NCBI GenBank assembly: GCA_015709205.1
Contig: JACCQO010000005.1
Span: 62,001 to 126,000 of the forward strand
DNA length: 64,000 nt
Direction: 5' to 3'
DNA from: Desulfovibrionaceae bacterium
GTDB lineage: Bacteria > Desulfobacterota > Desulfovibrionia > Desulfovibrionales > Desulfovibrionaceae
How positions within the stretch are numbered: the first letter of the stretch is position 1; each line of letters starts with the position of its first letter. Shown here one piece after another: positions 7,931-18,221 of this stretch. The notes below the pieces were generated by a model. It was not told the DNA's origin, ran no database searches, and saw nothing but the letters and a program-made list of their open reading frames with translations. Position numbers and translations under genes: made by a program.

Positions 7931-8416
7931 ATGCGCGCCCACACCGCAAGGACGGAAACCGACGAGCGCCGCGACGCGGCGCGGCGGGGGCTGGCGGCCG
8001 TGGAAATGGCCCTGATCCTGCCCGCGTTCCTGCTCCTGGTCTTCGGGATCATCGAGGTCAGCACGATCATGCGCTCGTGGCTGACCCTGCAGGAGGCCGC
8101 CGAGACCGGCGCGCGCTACGCGTCCACGGGCCAGGGGCTGGACGAGGGCGACCGCCTGGCGCGCGTGGTGGCCGAGACCAACCGGCTGCTGGACACGCTG
8201 CCGTCCGGTGCGCACGAGGTGCTGGTGCGCAGTTGGCCGCAGTCCGGGGGCGGCGCCGTGGAAAACGACGCGGGCGGCCCGTGCCAGATGGTCGAGGTGG
8301 AGGTGCGCTACGCCTATGAGCCCATGACCGCGATCATGGAGAGGATCCTTCCGGACGAGATCGATTTGCAGAGCGCCGTACGCAAGGTGAACGAGCCCTG
8401 GAACCCCTGCGATTAA
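7931..8416 (+). CDS. TadE-like pseudopilin (third copy)
   Basis: A 161-residue protein with leader RRDAARRG followed by LAAVEMALILPAFLLLVFGIIE, the TadE helix with its conserved glutamate, then TLQEAAETGARYAST. A cysteine pair in the C-terminal part (GGPCQ and NPCD) could form a disulfide. The ATG at 7931 is preceded by GGGAGG at good spacing; a GTG two codons earlier lies inside that ribosome site and is rejected. It starts 15 bases after the TadG-like gene and ends just before a strong terminator, closing the rightward operon. Confidence 0.85.
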   Translation: MRAHTARTETDERRDAARRGLAAVEMALILPAFLLLVFGIIEVSTIMRSWLTLQEAAETGARYASTGQGLDEGDRLARVVAETNRLLDTLPSGAHEVLVRSWPQSGGGAVENDAGGPCQMVEVEVRYAYEPMTAIMERILPDEIDLQSAVRKVNEPWNPCD

Positions 8417-8443
8417 TGGATTGCGGGAAGCGCGGGAGGTTCC

Positions 8444-8477
8444 GGCCCCCGGCGGACGGTCCGCCGGGGGCCTTTTT
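8444..8477 (+). terminator. rho-independent terminator of the rightward Tad operon
   Basis: A near-perfect GC stem (arms 8444-8457 and 8459-8472, a few inner pairs open as loop) is followed by CCTTTTT. It lies 28 bases after the last TadE-like gene. Confidence 0.9.
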
Positions 8478-8506
8478 CGTGGCGTGCGGCGGACGGCCGG
8501 ACCTCC

Positions 8507-8821
8507 CTAAAGCTGGTCCTGCAGATCGTGGATGCCCATGGGCAGGGGCGTGGCGAAGCGCACGCCGATCTCGTTGCCGCGCAGCCAGTCGACGATGCAG
8601 TCCAGCCCCTCGGGGCCGGAGTCCAGGCGCGGCAGGCAGGGATTCAGGCGCAGCCTGCGGCCCGGGGCGTAGAGATCGCCCGCGGCCCGGCCCAGGCGCA
8701 CGCGGGCGGCCGCGGCGTTGATGGTGACGAGTTCCGCGGGGACCGTGCCGTTGCGGTCGCGCAGTTCGGTGGGATGATGAAAGGCGAAGGCCGCGAGTTT
8801 TCCGCACAGCGAGTGGTTCAT
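8507..8821 (-). CDS. PilZ-like small protein
   Basis: A 104-residue protein whose end (DCIVDWLRGNEIGVRF) resembles the last strands of PilZ domains. The c-di-GMP binding signature (RxxxR then D/NxSxxG) is not clear: the matching region reads TINAAAARVRLG. It may therefore not bind c-di-GMP. AAGGAG lies 9 bases before the ATG. It stands alone between the Tad terminator and the sigma-54 activator gene, reading in the same direction as the activator. A role tied to the pilus locus is only suggested by position. Confidence 0.55.
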   Translation of the reverse strand: MNHSLCGKLAAFAFHHPTELRDRNGTVPAELVTINAAAARVRLGRAAGDLYAPGRRLRLNPCLPRLDSGPEGLDCIVDWLRGNEIGVRFATPLPMGIHDLQDQL

Positions 8822-8962
8822 GGCGCAGGCTCCTTGTTCGAGGGAATCCGACGCCGTCAGGTCTAGGCGCGTTCGGTGAAGGACGCGCGAAGGCCCCGTG
8901 GAGATTTCGCGTCGCGCTGCGGGACGCCAGGGGTGCGAAAGGAGGGGAAAAGAGTCGGCGGG

Positions 8963-10378
8963 TTACGAGCCCGTGCCGATGCCGTGCTTCTGCAGCTTGT
9001 TCCAGAGGTTCTTGGGCGAGATGCCGAGCAGGCGCGCGGCTTCGGCCTGGCGGCCCCCGGCCTTGTCCAGGGCCCCGAGGATCAGCGTGCGCTCCACCTC
9101 GCGCAGGGTATCCTTGAGGCACAGCCCCCCGGTCCTTCCGGACCCCCCGGCGGCAGCGCCGGGCAGGTCCCCGTTCTCGCCGTCCTCGGCCAGGGCCGGG
9201 CGCAGGTCCTTCTGAAAGGCCAACCGGACCTCGCGGCCCGTGATGTAGGCCGACTCGCCCAGAATGGCGGCGCGCTCGATGACGTTGGCCAGCTGCCGCA
9301 CGTTGCCCGGCCAGTCGCAGGCCATGAGTTCGGTCATGGCGTCGGCGGAAACCCCCTTGTACTCCGTGCCCAGGCGCACGTTGACGCGGTGCACGAAGTG
9401 CTCGGCGAGCAGGGGCAGGTCCTCCTTGCGCTCGCGTAGCGGCGGCAGGCTCACCGAGGCCACGTTGAGGCGGTAGTAGAGGTCCTCGCGGAAGCGCTTT
9501 TCGCGGCTCAGGGTCAGCAGGTCCTGGTTGGTGGCGGCCACGATGCGTACGTCCACAGCGATCTCCGCGCGGCCGCCCACGCGCTGGATGCGCTTTTGCT
9601 CCACGGCGCGCAGGAGCTTGGGCTGGAGCGAGACGGGCATGTCCCCGATCTCGTCCAGGAGCAGGGTGCCGCCCTGGGCCAGCTCGAACCAGCCGGCCCG
9701 GGCCGCGGCCGCGCCGGTGAAGGCCCCCTTTTCGTGGCCGAAGAGTTCGCTTTCCAGCAGGTTTTCCGGGATCGCGGCGCAGTTGACCTTGACGAAGGGC
9801 CCGGAGGCGCGGCGCGAAAGCTCGTGCACCGTGTCGGCCACCAGTTCCTTGCCCGTGCCCGATTCGCCCGTGACCAGCACCGTGGATTCCAGGGGCGCGA
9901 CCTTGCGGATCAGCGCCACCACGCGGCGCATGGCCGCGCCCTCGCCCACGATGCGGATGCCCGGCCCGCGCTCCTCCAGGGACTGGCGCAACCGGTCCAC
10001 CTCGTTCTGCAGCCGCCGTTTCTCCAGGGCGCGGCGGATCACGATCTCCATTTCGGCCAGGCTGAAGGGCTTGGCGAAGAAGTCGTAGGCCCCGAGGCGC
10101 ACGGCCTCCACCGCGGCCTCCTTGGGCGAAAAGGCGCTCATGACCACGATGTCCGTGCGCGGGGCCATGGCCGCCAGGCGCGGAATGGCCTCGATGCCCG
10201 ACATGCCCGGCAACCGCACGTCCGTGAGCACGATGTCGAAGACGCCCGCCTCGAGCAGGGTCAGCCCCTCCTCGGCGCTGGACGCGGCGGTCACGTCGTA
10301 GGACTTGAGCTCCAGGGCGTCGGTGAGCATCTCGCGGAATTCGCGGTCGTCCTCGATGATCAGGATGCGTTCGGCCAT
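8963..10378 (-). CDS. sigma-54-dependent response regulator (NtrC family)
   Basis: A 471-residue activator with three domains. An intact receiver (residues 1-120) has the acidic pair E9-D10, phospho-acceptor D53 and K103 (FFAKPF). The AAA+ domain has Walker A GESGTGKE (171-178), the sigma-54 contact loop GAFTGA (218-223) and LLLDEIGD (239-246). A Fis-type helix-turn-helix lies at the end (RQAEAARLLGISPKNLWNKL). No partner kinase is adjacent. It sits next to a locus with two sigma-54 promoters and shared dyads, which makes it the obvious candidate regulator of the Tad pilus (inference). The start is the ATG at 10378; the open frame runs far upstream antisense to the RTX gene and is spurious there. 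Confidence 0.93.
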   Translation of the reverse strand: MAERILIIEDDREFREMLTDALELKSYDVTAASSAEEGLTLLEAGVFDIVLTDVRLPGMSGIEAIPRLAAMAPRTDIVVMSAFSPKEAAVEAVRLGAYDFFAKPFSLAEMEIVIRRALEKRRLQNEVDRLRQSLEERGPGIRIVGEGAAMRRVVALIRKVAPLESTVLVTGESGTGKELVADTVHELSRRASGPFVKVNCAAIPENLLESELFGHEKGAFTGAAAARAGWFELAQGGTLLLDEIGDMPVSLQPKLLRAVEQKRIQRVGGRAEIAVDVRIVAATNQDLLTLSREKRFREDLYYRLNVASVSLPPLRERKEDLPLLAEHFVHRVNVRLGTEYKGVSADAMTELMACDWPGNVRQLANVIERAAILGESAYITGREVRLAFQKDLRPALAEDGENGDLPGAAAGGSGRTGGLCLKDTLREVERTLILGALDKAGGRQAEAARLLGISPKNLWNKLQKHGIGTGS

Positions 10379-10456
10379 GATGCCGGAAGTATACCCTGCG
10401 TGCGGCCCGGGCACAACCGGCGCGGCTTCGGCCGGGGCGCGGTTTTTTGCACAGAT

Positions 10457-10472
10457 TGGGAAAAACGGTTGC
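10457..10472 (+). promoter_or_regulatory. weak sigma-54-like box before the RTX gene
   Basis: TGGGAAAAACGGTTGC has GG and GC ten bases apart and a good TTGCTTT -12 element, but the -24 half lacks CAC. It lies about 100 bases before the RTX gene start. A possible promoter, not more. Confidence 0.3.
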
Positions 10473-10573
10473 TTTTGGTTGCAAAATAAAATATGTAGCG
10501 TAAAATCAGCGCAGATGTACCCGCCCGCGCCCCGTGCGCGGGCCTGCCGGGGGGGAAAGAAAGGGAGGCTCCG

Positions 10574-13500
10574 ATGGCTGCAACGCCCGCCGGAGTGGTC
10601 GTCAATTTCAGCGGCACGGTCACCGCCGAGAGCGGTGGCGAGGTGCGGACCCTCGGTCTGCACAGCGAGGTCTTTTCCGGAGATTCGCTCACTACGGGCG
10701 CTTCGAGCGCCGTGGAAGTCGAGTTCGCGGACGGCACCAAGATGTCCCAGGGGCCGGAAGGGACCTTCAGCATCGATTCCTACGTCTTCGACCCCCAACA
10801 GGGCGAGTCGTCCGGCTTTCTCTTCAATCTTTCCCAAGGCACCTACCGCATGGTCACCGGGACCATTGCGGACCAGAACCCCGACGGGGTTCACGTCAAG
10901 TCGCCCCTGTCCACCATGGGCATCCGGGGCACCACCACGGTCCACCAGATCAAGTCCGACGGCACGGAATCGCACGGCGCCGAGGAACTGACCGGCGGCC
11001 GCTCCATCATCCTCACCGACACCTTCGGCCGTTCGGTGGTCATCTCCTTTCCCATGGGCATGGTCAGCATGGCCCCGGGCCAGCCCATGAGCGAGGTCCG
11101 CGTCATGAGCCCGGAGGAACTGGACCAGTTCGTCCAGATCATCCAGTCCGTGCTGCCGCCCCCGCCCGACGAGGGCGATACGGGCGAGCAGGGCGACGGC
11201 GAGGGAGATGGAGAGGGTGACGGCACCGGCGAAGGTGACGGCACTGGAGAAGACGACGGCACCGGTGAAGGCGACGGCACTGGAGAAGACGACGGCACCG
11301 GCGAGGGCGACGGTACCGGAGAGGGAGAGGGCGAAGGGGATGGCGAGGGCGAAGGCCTGGGTAACGACGGCATGGGCCCGGGCGAGATCGTTCTGGCCCT
11401 GAGCGCCGAGCAACTGGCCGCGCTGCTGCCCTCCATGGATCAGGGCGAGCAGGATATCCTGACGAATCTGTTGTCCGATATCCTGGATTTTCCGGACATC
11501 GAGCCGGAATCTCCGGATCCCGAAGATGACGATCCGGACCCGGAGGAGACGGACACGCTCTCCGGCGGCGAGGACACGCACTCCGGCGGCGACGACACCG
11601 GGACCGGCGGCAGCCATGTGCTCTACGGCAGTTCGGGCTCCGACAACCTGATGACCGTCGGCAGCGGCGACTACGAAATCTACGCCGGGCAGGGCAACGA
11701 CACCGTGCAGGCCCTCTCGGGCGCGGACACGGTCTACGGCGGCATGGGCGACGACTGCCTGCTCAGTGGCTACACGGTCGGCGACACCCTCTACGGCGAG
11801 GCGGGCGACGACACCCTGGTGGGCCGCACCGCGGCGGGCCAGGCCGTGGGCCACGTGCTCGACGGCGGCGAGGGGTCCGATTCGCTCCAGGGCGGCGCGG
11901 GCGACGATGCGCTCTACGCCGGTCTCGGCCAGGGCTACGACACCCTGGACGGTGGCGCTGGCGACGACACCCTTTACGGCGGCGAAGGCCACACCACGCT
12001 GCTCGGCGGGGCGGGCGACGACCTGCTCGTGGGCGGCGACGGCGTGGACGAATATTACGGCGGCGCGGGCAGCGACACCGTCAGCTTCGTCAATGCCGAT
12101 GGCGGCATCGTCTTCAACAGCGACGGCCTGTTCGACGAGAGTTACGGCACCGAATACTTCGAGGGCGTGGAGTGGATCCAGGGCAGCACGTACGGCGACG
12201 AGTTCCGCACGACCGGCACCGTGGAGCCCTCCTTCGACGGCGGCGGCGGGGACGACACCCTGTACCTGGACGCCGACGTGAGCGGCTTCGCCTGGGACTC
12301 CGAGGACGGCTCGGGCACGTTTTCCCTGGCCAACGGCTCCGTCACCTTCACCGACGTGGACGGCTTCGTGCTCAATGCCTCCACCGCCGACTCCCTGGAT
12401 CTTTCGTCCTGGGGCTCGTCCAACTCCGTCTGGGCCGAAGACGGCGACGACCACGTGGTGGACGGCGCGGGCGACGACAGCCTGTTCGGCGGCGGCGGCG
12501 GCGACACCCTTGAGGGCGGGGCGGGCGACGACACCCTTTTCGGCGACGACGTGGACCCGCACAACTCGGATGTGCAAGGGGATGATTACCTGCTCGGCGG
12601 CGACGGCGCGGACCATATCTACGGGGGCTACGGCAACGACACCATCGCTGGCGGAGAGGGCAACGATCTCATCTACGGCAACGACGGCCAGGACTCCATC
12701 GACGGCGGCGGCGGCGACGACACCCTCTACGGCGACGGCAGCGGCGCGCCTGCGGACGGCGACATCGTGCTCGGCGGCGACGGCGACGACATGCTCTACG
12801 GCGGGGCGGGCAACGACACCCTGGACGGCGGGTCCGGGGAGGACACCATCTACGGCCAGGAGGGCACCAATACGCTGCTCGGCGGCGACGACAACGACAT
12901 GCTCTACGGCGGCGTGGGCAACGACAGCCTTGCTGGCGAGGATGGCGACGACACCCTTTACGGCGGCTCCGGCGGCTCCAAGTTGCTCGGCGGCCACGGC
13001 GACGACCTGCTGGTGAGCGGCACGGGCGCCGACGAATACGTCGGCGGTGACGGCGAGGACACCATCAGCTTCGCCCTGGCCGGCGGCGCCATCTCGCTGA
13101 ACAGCGACGGCCTGTTCGACGACAACGGCAACTCCGAATCCTTCAGCGACGTGGAATGGATCCTGGGCAGCGGCCACGACGACGATTTTCTCGCCCGTTA
13201 CGGCAATCCCGACTTTGACGGCGGCGACGGCCTCGACGTTCTGCGCTTCGACGATACGTTGGTCGCGGCGTCCTTCACCGACGGCGTGAACACCCTGGAC
13301 AACGGCATCCGGTTCACCAACGTCGAGGGGTTCGCCCTGGCCGACGGCGACTGGAACGCCCTGGACCTCACCGGCATGGGCGAGACGGACAACCTCGTCT
13401 ACGGCAGCTATTCCGTCGATTCCGTCACCCTGGGCGGCGGCGACGACACGGCCTACGGCGAGGGCGGCGACGACTACCTGGAAGGCGGTACGGGCAACGA

Positions 13501-15409
13501 CTACCTGGATGGCGGCGAGGATGCCGACACCATTGTTGGCGACGAAGGCAACGACACGCTGTTCGGCGGCGACGGCGGCGACGAGATTTACGGCGGCCTG
13601 GGCAACGACAGCATCCAGGGCGGCGCGGGCGACGACAGCATCGAGGGCGGGGAGGGCCAGGACGTCGTCTACGGCGACGCAGGCGACGACCTCATCCTGG
13701 GCGGCGACGATTACGACGTGCTCTACGGCGGCGCGGGCAACGACACGCTCGACGGCGGCACGTGCGGCAACGAATTGTACGGGGACGACGGGAACGACAG
13801 CCTCGTGGGCGGCGACGACGACGACCTGCTCTACGGCGGCGTGGGCAACGACACCCTGGACGGCGGTACGGGCGACGACGAACTGCACGCCGAAGGCGGT
13901 GACGACAGCCTGGTGGGCGGCGACGGCGACGACACCCTCTACGGCGACGCAGGGGACAATGTGCTCGTCGGCGGCGACGGCAACGACCTGCTTTACAGCG
14001 GCGTCGGCCTGGACACCTACGAGGGCGGCGATGGCGACGACACCCTGAGCTACGCCCTGGCGGCGGGCGGCATGGCCCTCGGCCTGGGCATCTCGGACGG
14101 CGACGGCAATACCGAGAGCGAAGTCTCGGGAATCGAGTGGATTCAGGGCAGCGCCTACGGCGACCTCGTGGCCTGGACGTGGGGCACGCCGTCGTTCGAC
14201 GGCTACGACGGCGACGACACCTTGGTCTTCGATGAAAGGATTCTGGGCTCGACGTTGTCCGGCGATGCGGGCGTGGTGGAGATCGCGGGCGACATGGTCG
14301 GCTACTACGCCTTCGCCAACGTGGAGGCCTTCGTGCTCGAAGGCAACGGCAACGAACTCGACCTTTCGGGCATGGCCGGCGACGCCACGGTCACGAGCGC
14401 CGACGGCGCGGACGCCATCACCATGGGCGACGGCGACGACGTCGTGTTCTCGGGCTGGGGCGACGACGAGATCTACGGCGGGGCGGGCGACGACTGCCTG
14501 GTGAGCGGCCAGGACGTCGACGGCGTCACGGACAACGACTACCTGGATGGCGGGGCCGGCAACGACTGGCTCTACGCCGGTCTGGGCGACGACGAACTGC
14601 ACGGCGGAACGGGGAACGACGCCCTTTCCGGCGGCGCGGGCGAGGACGTGCTCTACGGCGACGAAGGGGATGACGTCCTGCAAGGCGGAGCGGACAACGA
14701 CACCCTGTACGGCGGCGCGGGCGACGACTGCCTCGCCGGAGATCCGGACTCCGGCCAGGATATGGTCTACGGGTCCGACGATCTTTACGGCGAAGCGGGC
14801 GACGACACGCTGTCCGGCAGCGACGGCTACGACTGCCTCTTCGGCGGCGACGACAACGACTATCTCGATGGCGGCGCCGACGACGACAGCCTGGACGGCG
14901 GCGCGGGCGACGACATCCTCTTGGGCGGCGACGGCTCCGACTACCTGGTGGGCGGCACGGGCGACGACACCCTGGACGGCGGCGCGGACGGCGATATGCT
15001 GTGGGGTGGCGAAGGTCACGATTCCCTGCTCGGCGGCAGCGGCGACGACGACTACGTCTTCGAGCACGTGGGCTCGGCGGACCTCGACACGGTCTTTGAC
15101 GGCGACGGCAACGACGCGTTCTTCTTCAAGGCCGCCGCCATCGGCTGGACCGGAATCGTCGAGACCAATAGCCTGGGGGCCGCGGGCGGCGCCCTGAACT
15201 TCGTGACGGCCGCGCCCACCAACCCGGTCTCCAACGCGTTCTACTACGTCACCCAGGGCACGCAGGCGGGCTATCTGCTGTACGACCACGACGGAGCGGG
15301 AACCGCCCCCCTGATCACCCTGGCCGTGCTGCGCACGGCCGAGGGGTATAATGCGCTGGCCTCCCAGGGCGCGGACGGATTTTCCGCCTCGGACATCATC
15401 CTCTTCTGA
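10574..15409 (+). CDS. giant secreted FecR/RTX-repeat protein, adhesin-like
   Basis: A 1611-residue, very acidic protein. Residues 1-175 form a FecR-like domain ([19 protein letters not shown], then MGIRGTT near residue 115). Residues about 200-262 are a Gly/Asp/Glu/Thr linker of short repeats, then an Asp/Pro/Glu-rich stretch. From about residue 350 come dozens of calcium-binding nonapeptides (GGxGxDxLx) in blocks, separated by three related 130-residue inserts. The end ([10 protein letters not shown]) fits a type I secretion signal. There is no Sec signal and no type I exporter in the window. GGGAGG lies before the ATG. Adhesin or surface-layer protein is inference from architecture. The N-terminus could act as a retention module as in LapA-type adhesins. 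Confidence 0.85.
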   Translation: MAATPAGVVVNFSGTVTAESGGEVRTLGLHSEVFSGDSLTTGASSAVEVEFADGTKMSQGPEGTFSIDSYVFDPQQGESSGFLFNLSQGTYRMVTGTIADQNPDGVHVKSPLSTMGIRGTTTVHQIKSDGTESHGAEELTGGRSIILTDTFGRSVVISFPMGMVSMAPGQPMSEVRVMSPEELDQFVQIIQSVLPPPPDEGDTGEQGDGEGDGEGDGTGEGDGTGEDDGTGEGDGTGEDDGTGEGDGTGEGEGEGDGEGEGLGNDGMGPGEIVLALSAEQLAALLPSMDQGEQDILTNLLSDILDFPDIEPESPDPEDDDPDPEETDTLSGGEDTHSGGDDTGTGGSHVLYGSSGSDNLMTVGSGDYEIYAGQGNDTVQALSGADTVYGGMGDDCLLSGYTVGDTLYGEAGDDTLVGRTAAGQAVGHVLDGGEGSDSLQGGAGDDALYAGLGQGYDTLDGGAGDDTLYGGEGHTTLLGGAGDDLLVGGDGVDEYYGGAGSDTVSFVNADGGIVFNSDGLFDESYGTEYFEGVEWIQGSTYGDEFRTTGTVEPSFDGGGGDDTLYLDADVSGFAWDSEDGSGTFSLANGSVTFTDVDGFVLNASTADSLDLSSWGSSNSVWAEDGDDHVVDGAGDDSLFGGGGGDTLEGGAGDDTLFGDDVDPHNSDVQGDDYLLGGDGADHIYGGYGNDTIAGGEGNDLIYGNDGQDSIDGGGGDDTLYGDGSGAPADGDIVLGGDGDDMLYGGAGNDTLDGGSGEDTIYGQEGTNTLLGGDDNDMLYGGVGNDSLAGEDGDDTLYGGSGGSKLLGGHGDDLLVSGTGADEYVGGDGEDTISFALAGGAISLNSDGLFDDNGNSESFSDVEWILGSGHDDDFLARYGNPDFDGGDGLDVLRFDDTLVAASFTDGVNTLDNGIRFTNVEGFALADGDWNALDLTGMGETDNLVYGSYSVDSVTLGGGDDTAYGEGGDDYLEGGTGNDYLDGGEDADTIVGDEGNDTLFGGDGGDEIYGGLGNDSIQGGAGDDSIEGGEGQDVVYGDAGDDLILGGDDYDVLYGGAGNDTLDGGTCGNELYGDDGNDSLVGGDDDDLLYGGVGNDTLDGGTGDDELHAEGGDDSLVGGDGDDTLYGDAGDNVLVGGDGNDLLYSGVGLDTYEGGDGDDTLSYALAAGGMALGLGISDGDGNTESEVSGIEWIQGSAYGDLVAWTWGTPSFDGYDGDDTLVFDERILGSTLSGDAGVVEIAGDMVGYYAFANVEAFVLEGNGNELDLSGMAGDATVTSADGADAITMGDGDDVVFSGWGDDEIYGGAGDDCLVSGQDVDGVTDNDYLDGGAGNDWLYAGLGDDELHGGTGNDALSGGAGEDVLYGDEGDDVLQGGADNDTLYGGAGDDCLAGDPDSGQDMVYGSDDLYGEAGDDTLSGSDGYDCLFGGDDNDYLDGGADDDSLDGGAGDDILLGGDGSDYLVGGTGDDTLDGGADGDMLWGGEGHDSLLGGSGDDDYVFEHVGSADLDTVFDGDGNDAFFFKAAAIGWTGIVETNSLGAAGGALNFVTAAPTNPVSNAFYYVTQGTQAGYLLYDHDGAGTAPLITLAVLRTAEGYNALASQGADGFSASDIILF
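11206..11350 (+). repeat. coding low-complexity repeat, Gly-Asp-Gly-Thr-Gly-Glu linker
   Basis: Short in-frame units encode DGTGEG and DGTGED alternately, giving a roughly 36-base higher period. It forms the flexible acidic linker between the FecR-like and RTX parts of the giant protein. Copy number is likely to vary between strains. Confidence 0.8.
12047..14990 (+). repeat. three tandem supermodules of about 980 bases in the RTX gene
   Basis: The motif DEYxGGxGxDTxSF begins a module at 12047, 13031 and 14012 (spacing 984 and 981 bases, both whole codons). In each copy it is followed by a non-RTX insert with a conserved VEWIxGS/IEWIQGS segment, a strand-rich stretch ending in LDLSxxG/LDLTGMG, and then a block of nonapeptides. 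The copies have diverged, so this is old internal duplication. Confidence 0.85.
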
Positions 15410-15431
15410 GCGTTCTCGAACCGGAACGCCC

Positions 15432-15474
15432 GCCGCCCGTCCCGCGCCATCGGCGCGTGACGGGCGGCTTTTTT
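15432..15474 (+). terminator. rho-independent terminator after the RTX gene
   Basis: The stem GCCGCCCGTC/GACGGGCGGC, with an inner CGCGCC/GGCGCG helix, is followed by six T. It lies 23 bases after the RTX stop codon. Confidence 0.92.
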
Positions 15475-15566
15475 GCGGGTAGGCTGCGGTCGGGCCGGAC
15501 GTGGCGCGACGCGCCTGGGCGCGCCGCGCAAACCTCCAGGACCGCAACCCCCAGCCACCGTAGCCC

Positions 15567-16799
15567 ATGAGCACCACACCCCGGCTGACCCTGTGCACCT
15601 ACACGCGCGACGATGCCCCCCTGGTTCTCGGCCTGCTGGACTCCGTGTCCGGCTGGACCGTGCGGCCGGACGAGATCGTGGTCGTGGACGACGGCTCGCG
15701 CACGCCGCTGGACGCCTCCCGCCTGCCGCCCGGCGCACGGTTGCTGCGCAACGCCGCGCCCCAGGGGCCCATGCGCGCCAAGGTGCGCGGCCTGGGAGCG
15801 GCGCGCGGCGAGTTTCTGCTCTCCGTGGACTGCGACATGCGCCTTTCGCCGAACTGGGTGGCGGCCGTGCTGGAGCACGCGGCGCGGCCCGAGGTGGGCA
15901 TCGCCTGTTCCGTGTGGAGCTACGTCGAGCGCGGGGCGGAATCCTCCGGCCGCGCGGCGGCAACGGCCGAGGCGCACGACCCGGCCGGGCCGCAGCCTGC
16001 CGACGCGCCGGACGCCGGGCTGGCCCAGCGCTACCTGCGCGTCTACGTGGCCAGCGAGGTGCAGACGGGCGAGGTGGAGCTCATGCCGGGCACGGCCTGG
16101 CTGCTGCGCCGCGCCGTGTGGGAGGAGGTGGGCGGCTTTTCCGGCTTCACCATGCCCACGCACGAGGATCTGCTCTTCTGCGCCCGCGTGCGCGCCGCGG
16201 GCTACACCCTCTATCGCACCGGCGCGGCCGCCGCGCGCCAGGTGCGCCGCCTCTCGCACACGGCCGTGGTGCGGCGGCAGTGGATCTTCGTGGACGGCAT
16301 GTACCGCGCCGGTCTCGCCCGGAAGCCGTTGGCCGAGCGCGTGGACGGCATGGGCGCGCGCTCCCTGGCGCGCGCCGCGCTCTTCCTGCGCAGCGGCCGG
16401 CGCGAGCTGTGCTACGTGGAGCTGCTTTTCCTCGTCTTTGCCCACCTGCGGCTGCTGCTGGACCACGCCCTGCCCGGGCTGGACGCGGCCGAGGCCGCCG
16501 GGGCCCAGCTCGGGGCCCTGGGCGTGCATCTGGCCCCGTACGCGCGGCTGCGCGCCGAACTGGCCGCCGACCTTCTTCGCCTCGGCGTGCCCGCCGTCCG
16601 GGCGGTGCGGCCCGTGGACCGTTGCCCCAGGCTGGCGGAGTTGCTGGATCTGCTGCGCCGCGCGGACGCGCTGCGTTGGCTGGATGCGCACGCGCCGGAG
16701 TTCCTGGCGCGCGACCGGGCCCGGGCCGCGGACTATTCCTTCTACGAGCGGATGCGGCCCGGCGACGGGCCGGACCTGCTGGACGGCGGCCTGGCATAG
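15567..16799 (+). CDS. family 2 glycosyltransferase
   Basis: A 410-residue GT-A fold enzyme. It opens with LTLCTYTRDDAPLV and IVVVDDGSRTPLD (nucleotide-binding strand), then SVDCDMRLSPNWV, the DxD-type metal site, and later ELMPGTAWLLRRAVWEEVGGF and THEDLLFCARVRAAGY, the acceptor/catalytic ED motif. The C-terminal 150 residues are Leu/Ala/Arg-rich and unfamiliar. It transfers a sugar from a nucleotide sugar; donor and acceptor cannot be told. It follows the RTX gene after a terminator, so it has its own transcript. Glycosylation of the neighbouring secreted protein is possible but unsupported. Confidence 0.85.
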   Translation: MSTTPRLTLCTYTRDDAPLVLGLLDSVSGWTVRPDEIVVVDDGSRTPLDASRLPPGARLLRNAAPQGPMRAKVRGLGAARGEFLLSVDCDMRLSPNWVAAVLEHAARPEVGIACSVWSYVERGAESSGRAAATAEAHDPAGPQPADAPDAGLAQRYLRVYVASEVQTGEVELMPGTAWLLRRAVWEEVGGFSGFTMPTHEDLLFCARVRAAGYTLYRTGAAAARQVRRLSHTAVVRRQWIFVDGMYRAGLARKPLAERVDGMGARSLARAALFLRSGRRELCYVELLFLVFAHLRLLLDHALPGLDAAEAAGAQLGALGVHLAPYARLRAELAADLLRLGVPAVRAVRPVDRCPRLAELLDLLRRADALRWLDAHAPEFLARDRARAADYSFYERMRPGDGPDLLDGGLA

Positions 16800-16929
16800 G
16801 CCCATGCGGGCTCGACCGAACGCGCATCCGCGAGCAGGAGACGGCGGGGAAACGGGGAAAGGGATCATGGCCGCAACGGCCGACGGTGCGCCATGGGACG
16901 GGCCGTCCGACGGCGTCCCGGAGGGGGCG

Positions 16930-17982
16930 TCAGTTCGCGGTCAGGCCTTCGAGCACCCCGGCGAGGCCGGGCACGCCGTGGTCCGGATCCACGCGCGCCC
17001 ATTGCAGGGTGTCCGGCGCGCCGTTGCTTGCGCCGCGGTGGGTGAACTGGATGCCCAGGATGACCTTGCCGCCCGAAACGTTGATGCGGTTGCGGATCAC
17101 GCCCGCGACCCACAGGGAACGGAACTTCTTGGTCTGGCGGTTGAGGACCAGGAGGTTCATGGTCACGGGCTCCTCGGCCTCCAGGGTGCCGTCGCGCCGG
17201 GCCAGGGGCATGAGCATGGCCATGCCCGTGACCGAGATGTCCTTGACCCGCGGCTGCGCGGGCCCGCTTCTTTTCATCCAGTCCACGTCCAGCCGCGGCG
17301 GGGTGTCCTCCAGCCGCTGCAGCGCGCCGTCCGAGGGCGGCAGGGTCAGCCACAGCCGGGCCTTGACGAACCGGGGGTCCTTGACGTCCGCGCGGAAATG
17401 GCGGCGGCGCGATTCGTAGCCGAAGCAGCAGCGCCGCCCCAGGACCACTCCCTTGTAGTCGATGGCCTCGATCACGGCGCGCAGGCAGTTGAGGCGCGTG
17501 CCGTTTTCCGCGGCCATGGGCGGGAAATAGGCCGTGGCCAGGCAGCCGCGCAGGTTCGCGCCCGTGTTGTTCGGGGACATGATCACCAGACGGATGTCCG
17601 CGGCCGTGACCTTTTCCAGCCGCGCCAAGCCCACGAAGCGGTTCACGCCCTTGTGGCAGGCGAAGACTTCCAGCTCGCAGCGCTTTCCGGCCAGGACGTC
17701 GAGCGACCGCGCCGAGTCCTCGCCCCGATCGCCGGAAAGCAGGTGCCGGACGCGCATGCGCACCAGGGCGCGGTGGGTCGCGAGCCAGTAGAGCCCGAGC
17801 AGCACGGGAACCAGGGCCAGGCCGAAGAGCAGGATCATGAGGCTGTCGCCGCCGAATCCGCTGGGCGGCTGGATGCGGCCGCCGCGATAGCCGGAATTGA
17901 AGTCCAGCGTGCCCTGCTGCGCGCTGAACAGGGTCGCGGCGCGCGTCAGTTCCAGCAGGGGGGCGAGGGATGCGGGACCCAT
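16930..17982 (-). CDS. membrane-anchored PilZ-domain protein
   Basis: A 350-residue protein with one transmembrane segment (about residues 49-66: LMILLFGLALVPVLLGLYWLA) and two soluble parts. The C-terminal PilZ domain carries VKDISVTGMAM, matching the D/NxSxxG motif of c-di-GMP binding, preceded by an Arg-containing stretch, so second-messenger binding is plausible. The start is uncertain: ATG at 17982 is chosen because the segment LLELTRAATLFSAQQGTLDFN looks coding, yet its ribosome site is poor. A later ATG at 17838 would begin right at the membrane helix. The open frame further upstream looks non-coding. Confidence 0.75.
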   Translation of the reverse strand: MGPASLAPLLELTRAATLFSAQQGTLDFNSGYRGGRIQPPSGFGGDSLMILLFGLALVPVLLGLYWLATHRALVRMRVRHLLSGDRGEDSARSLDVLAGKRCELEVFACHKGVNRFVGLARLEKVTAADIRLVIMSPNNTGANLRGCLATAYFPPMAAENGTRLNCLRAVIEAIDYKGVVLGRRCCFGYESRRRHFRADVKDPRFVKARLWLTLPPSDGALQRLEDTPPRLDVDWMKRSGPAQPRVKDISVTGMAMLMPLARRDGTLEAEEPVTMNLLVLNRQTKKFRSLWVAGVIRNRINVSGGKVILGIQFTHRGASNGAPDTLQWARVDPDHGVPGLAGVLEGLTAN

Positions 17983-18221
17983 GGAGCCGTCCGTGGCGGT
18001 TATGGGGAAGCGGGCCGGGTCGACACGCCCCCACCGGTTCACTATACTTCGCGATAGACAAGCCGATCGCACCCGAGCCGTTCTCGCGATGCCGAGAGTC
18101 ATATCGGCGCGTTTGGCGGATTGCTTTGGGGTAGTCGCAAAACGACCGGGCCTTGCTCCGGAACCGCCCGTGCGGCGGCGGTCCGGCTCGACGCCCGACA
18201 CGTCCACAGACGGGAGGAAAC

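Noticed and set aside
8963-15598. A minus-strand frame of 2211 codons, open from the sigma-54 regulator through the whole RTX gene
   Set aside because: The part beyond 10378 is antisense to the RTX repeats. Their codon pattern gives a stop-free mirror of Val/Ala-rich repeats. The regulator has a proper start at 10378.
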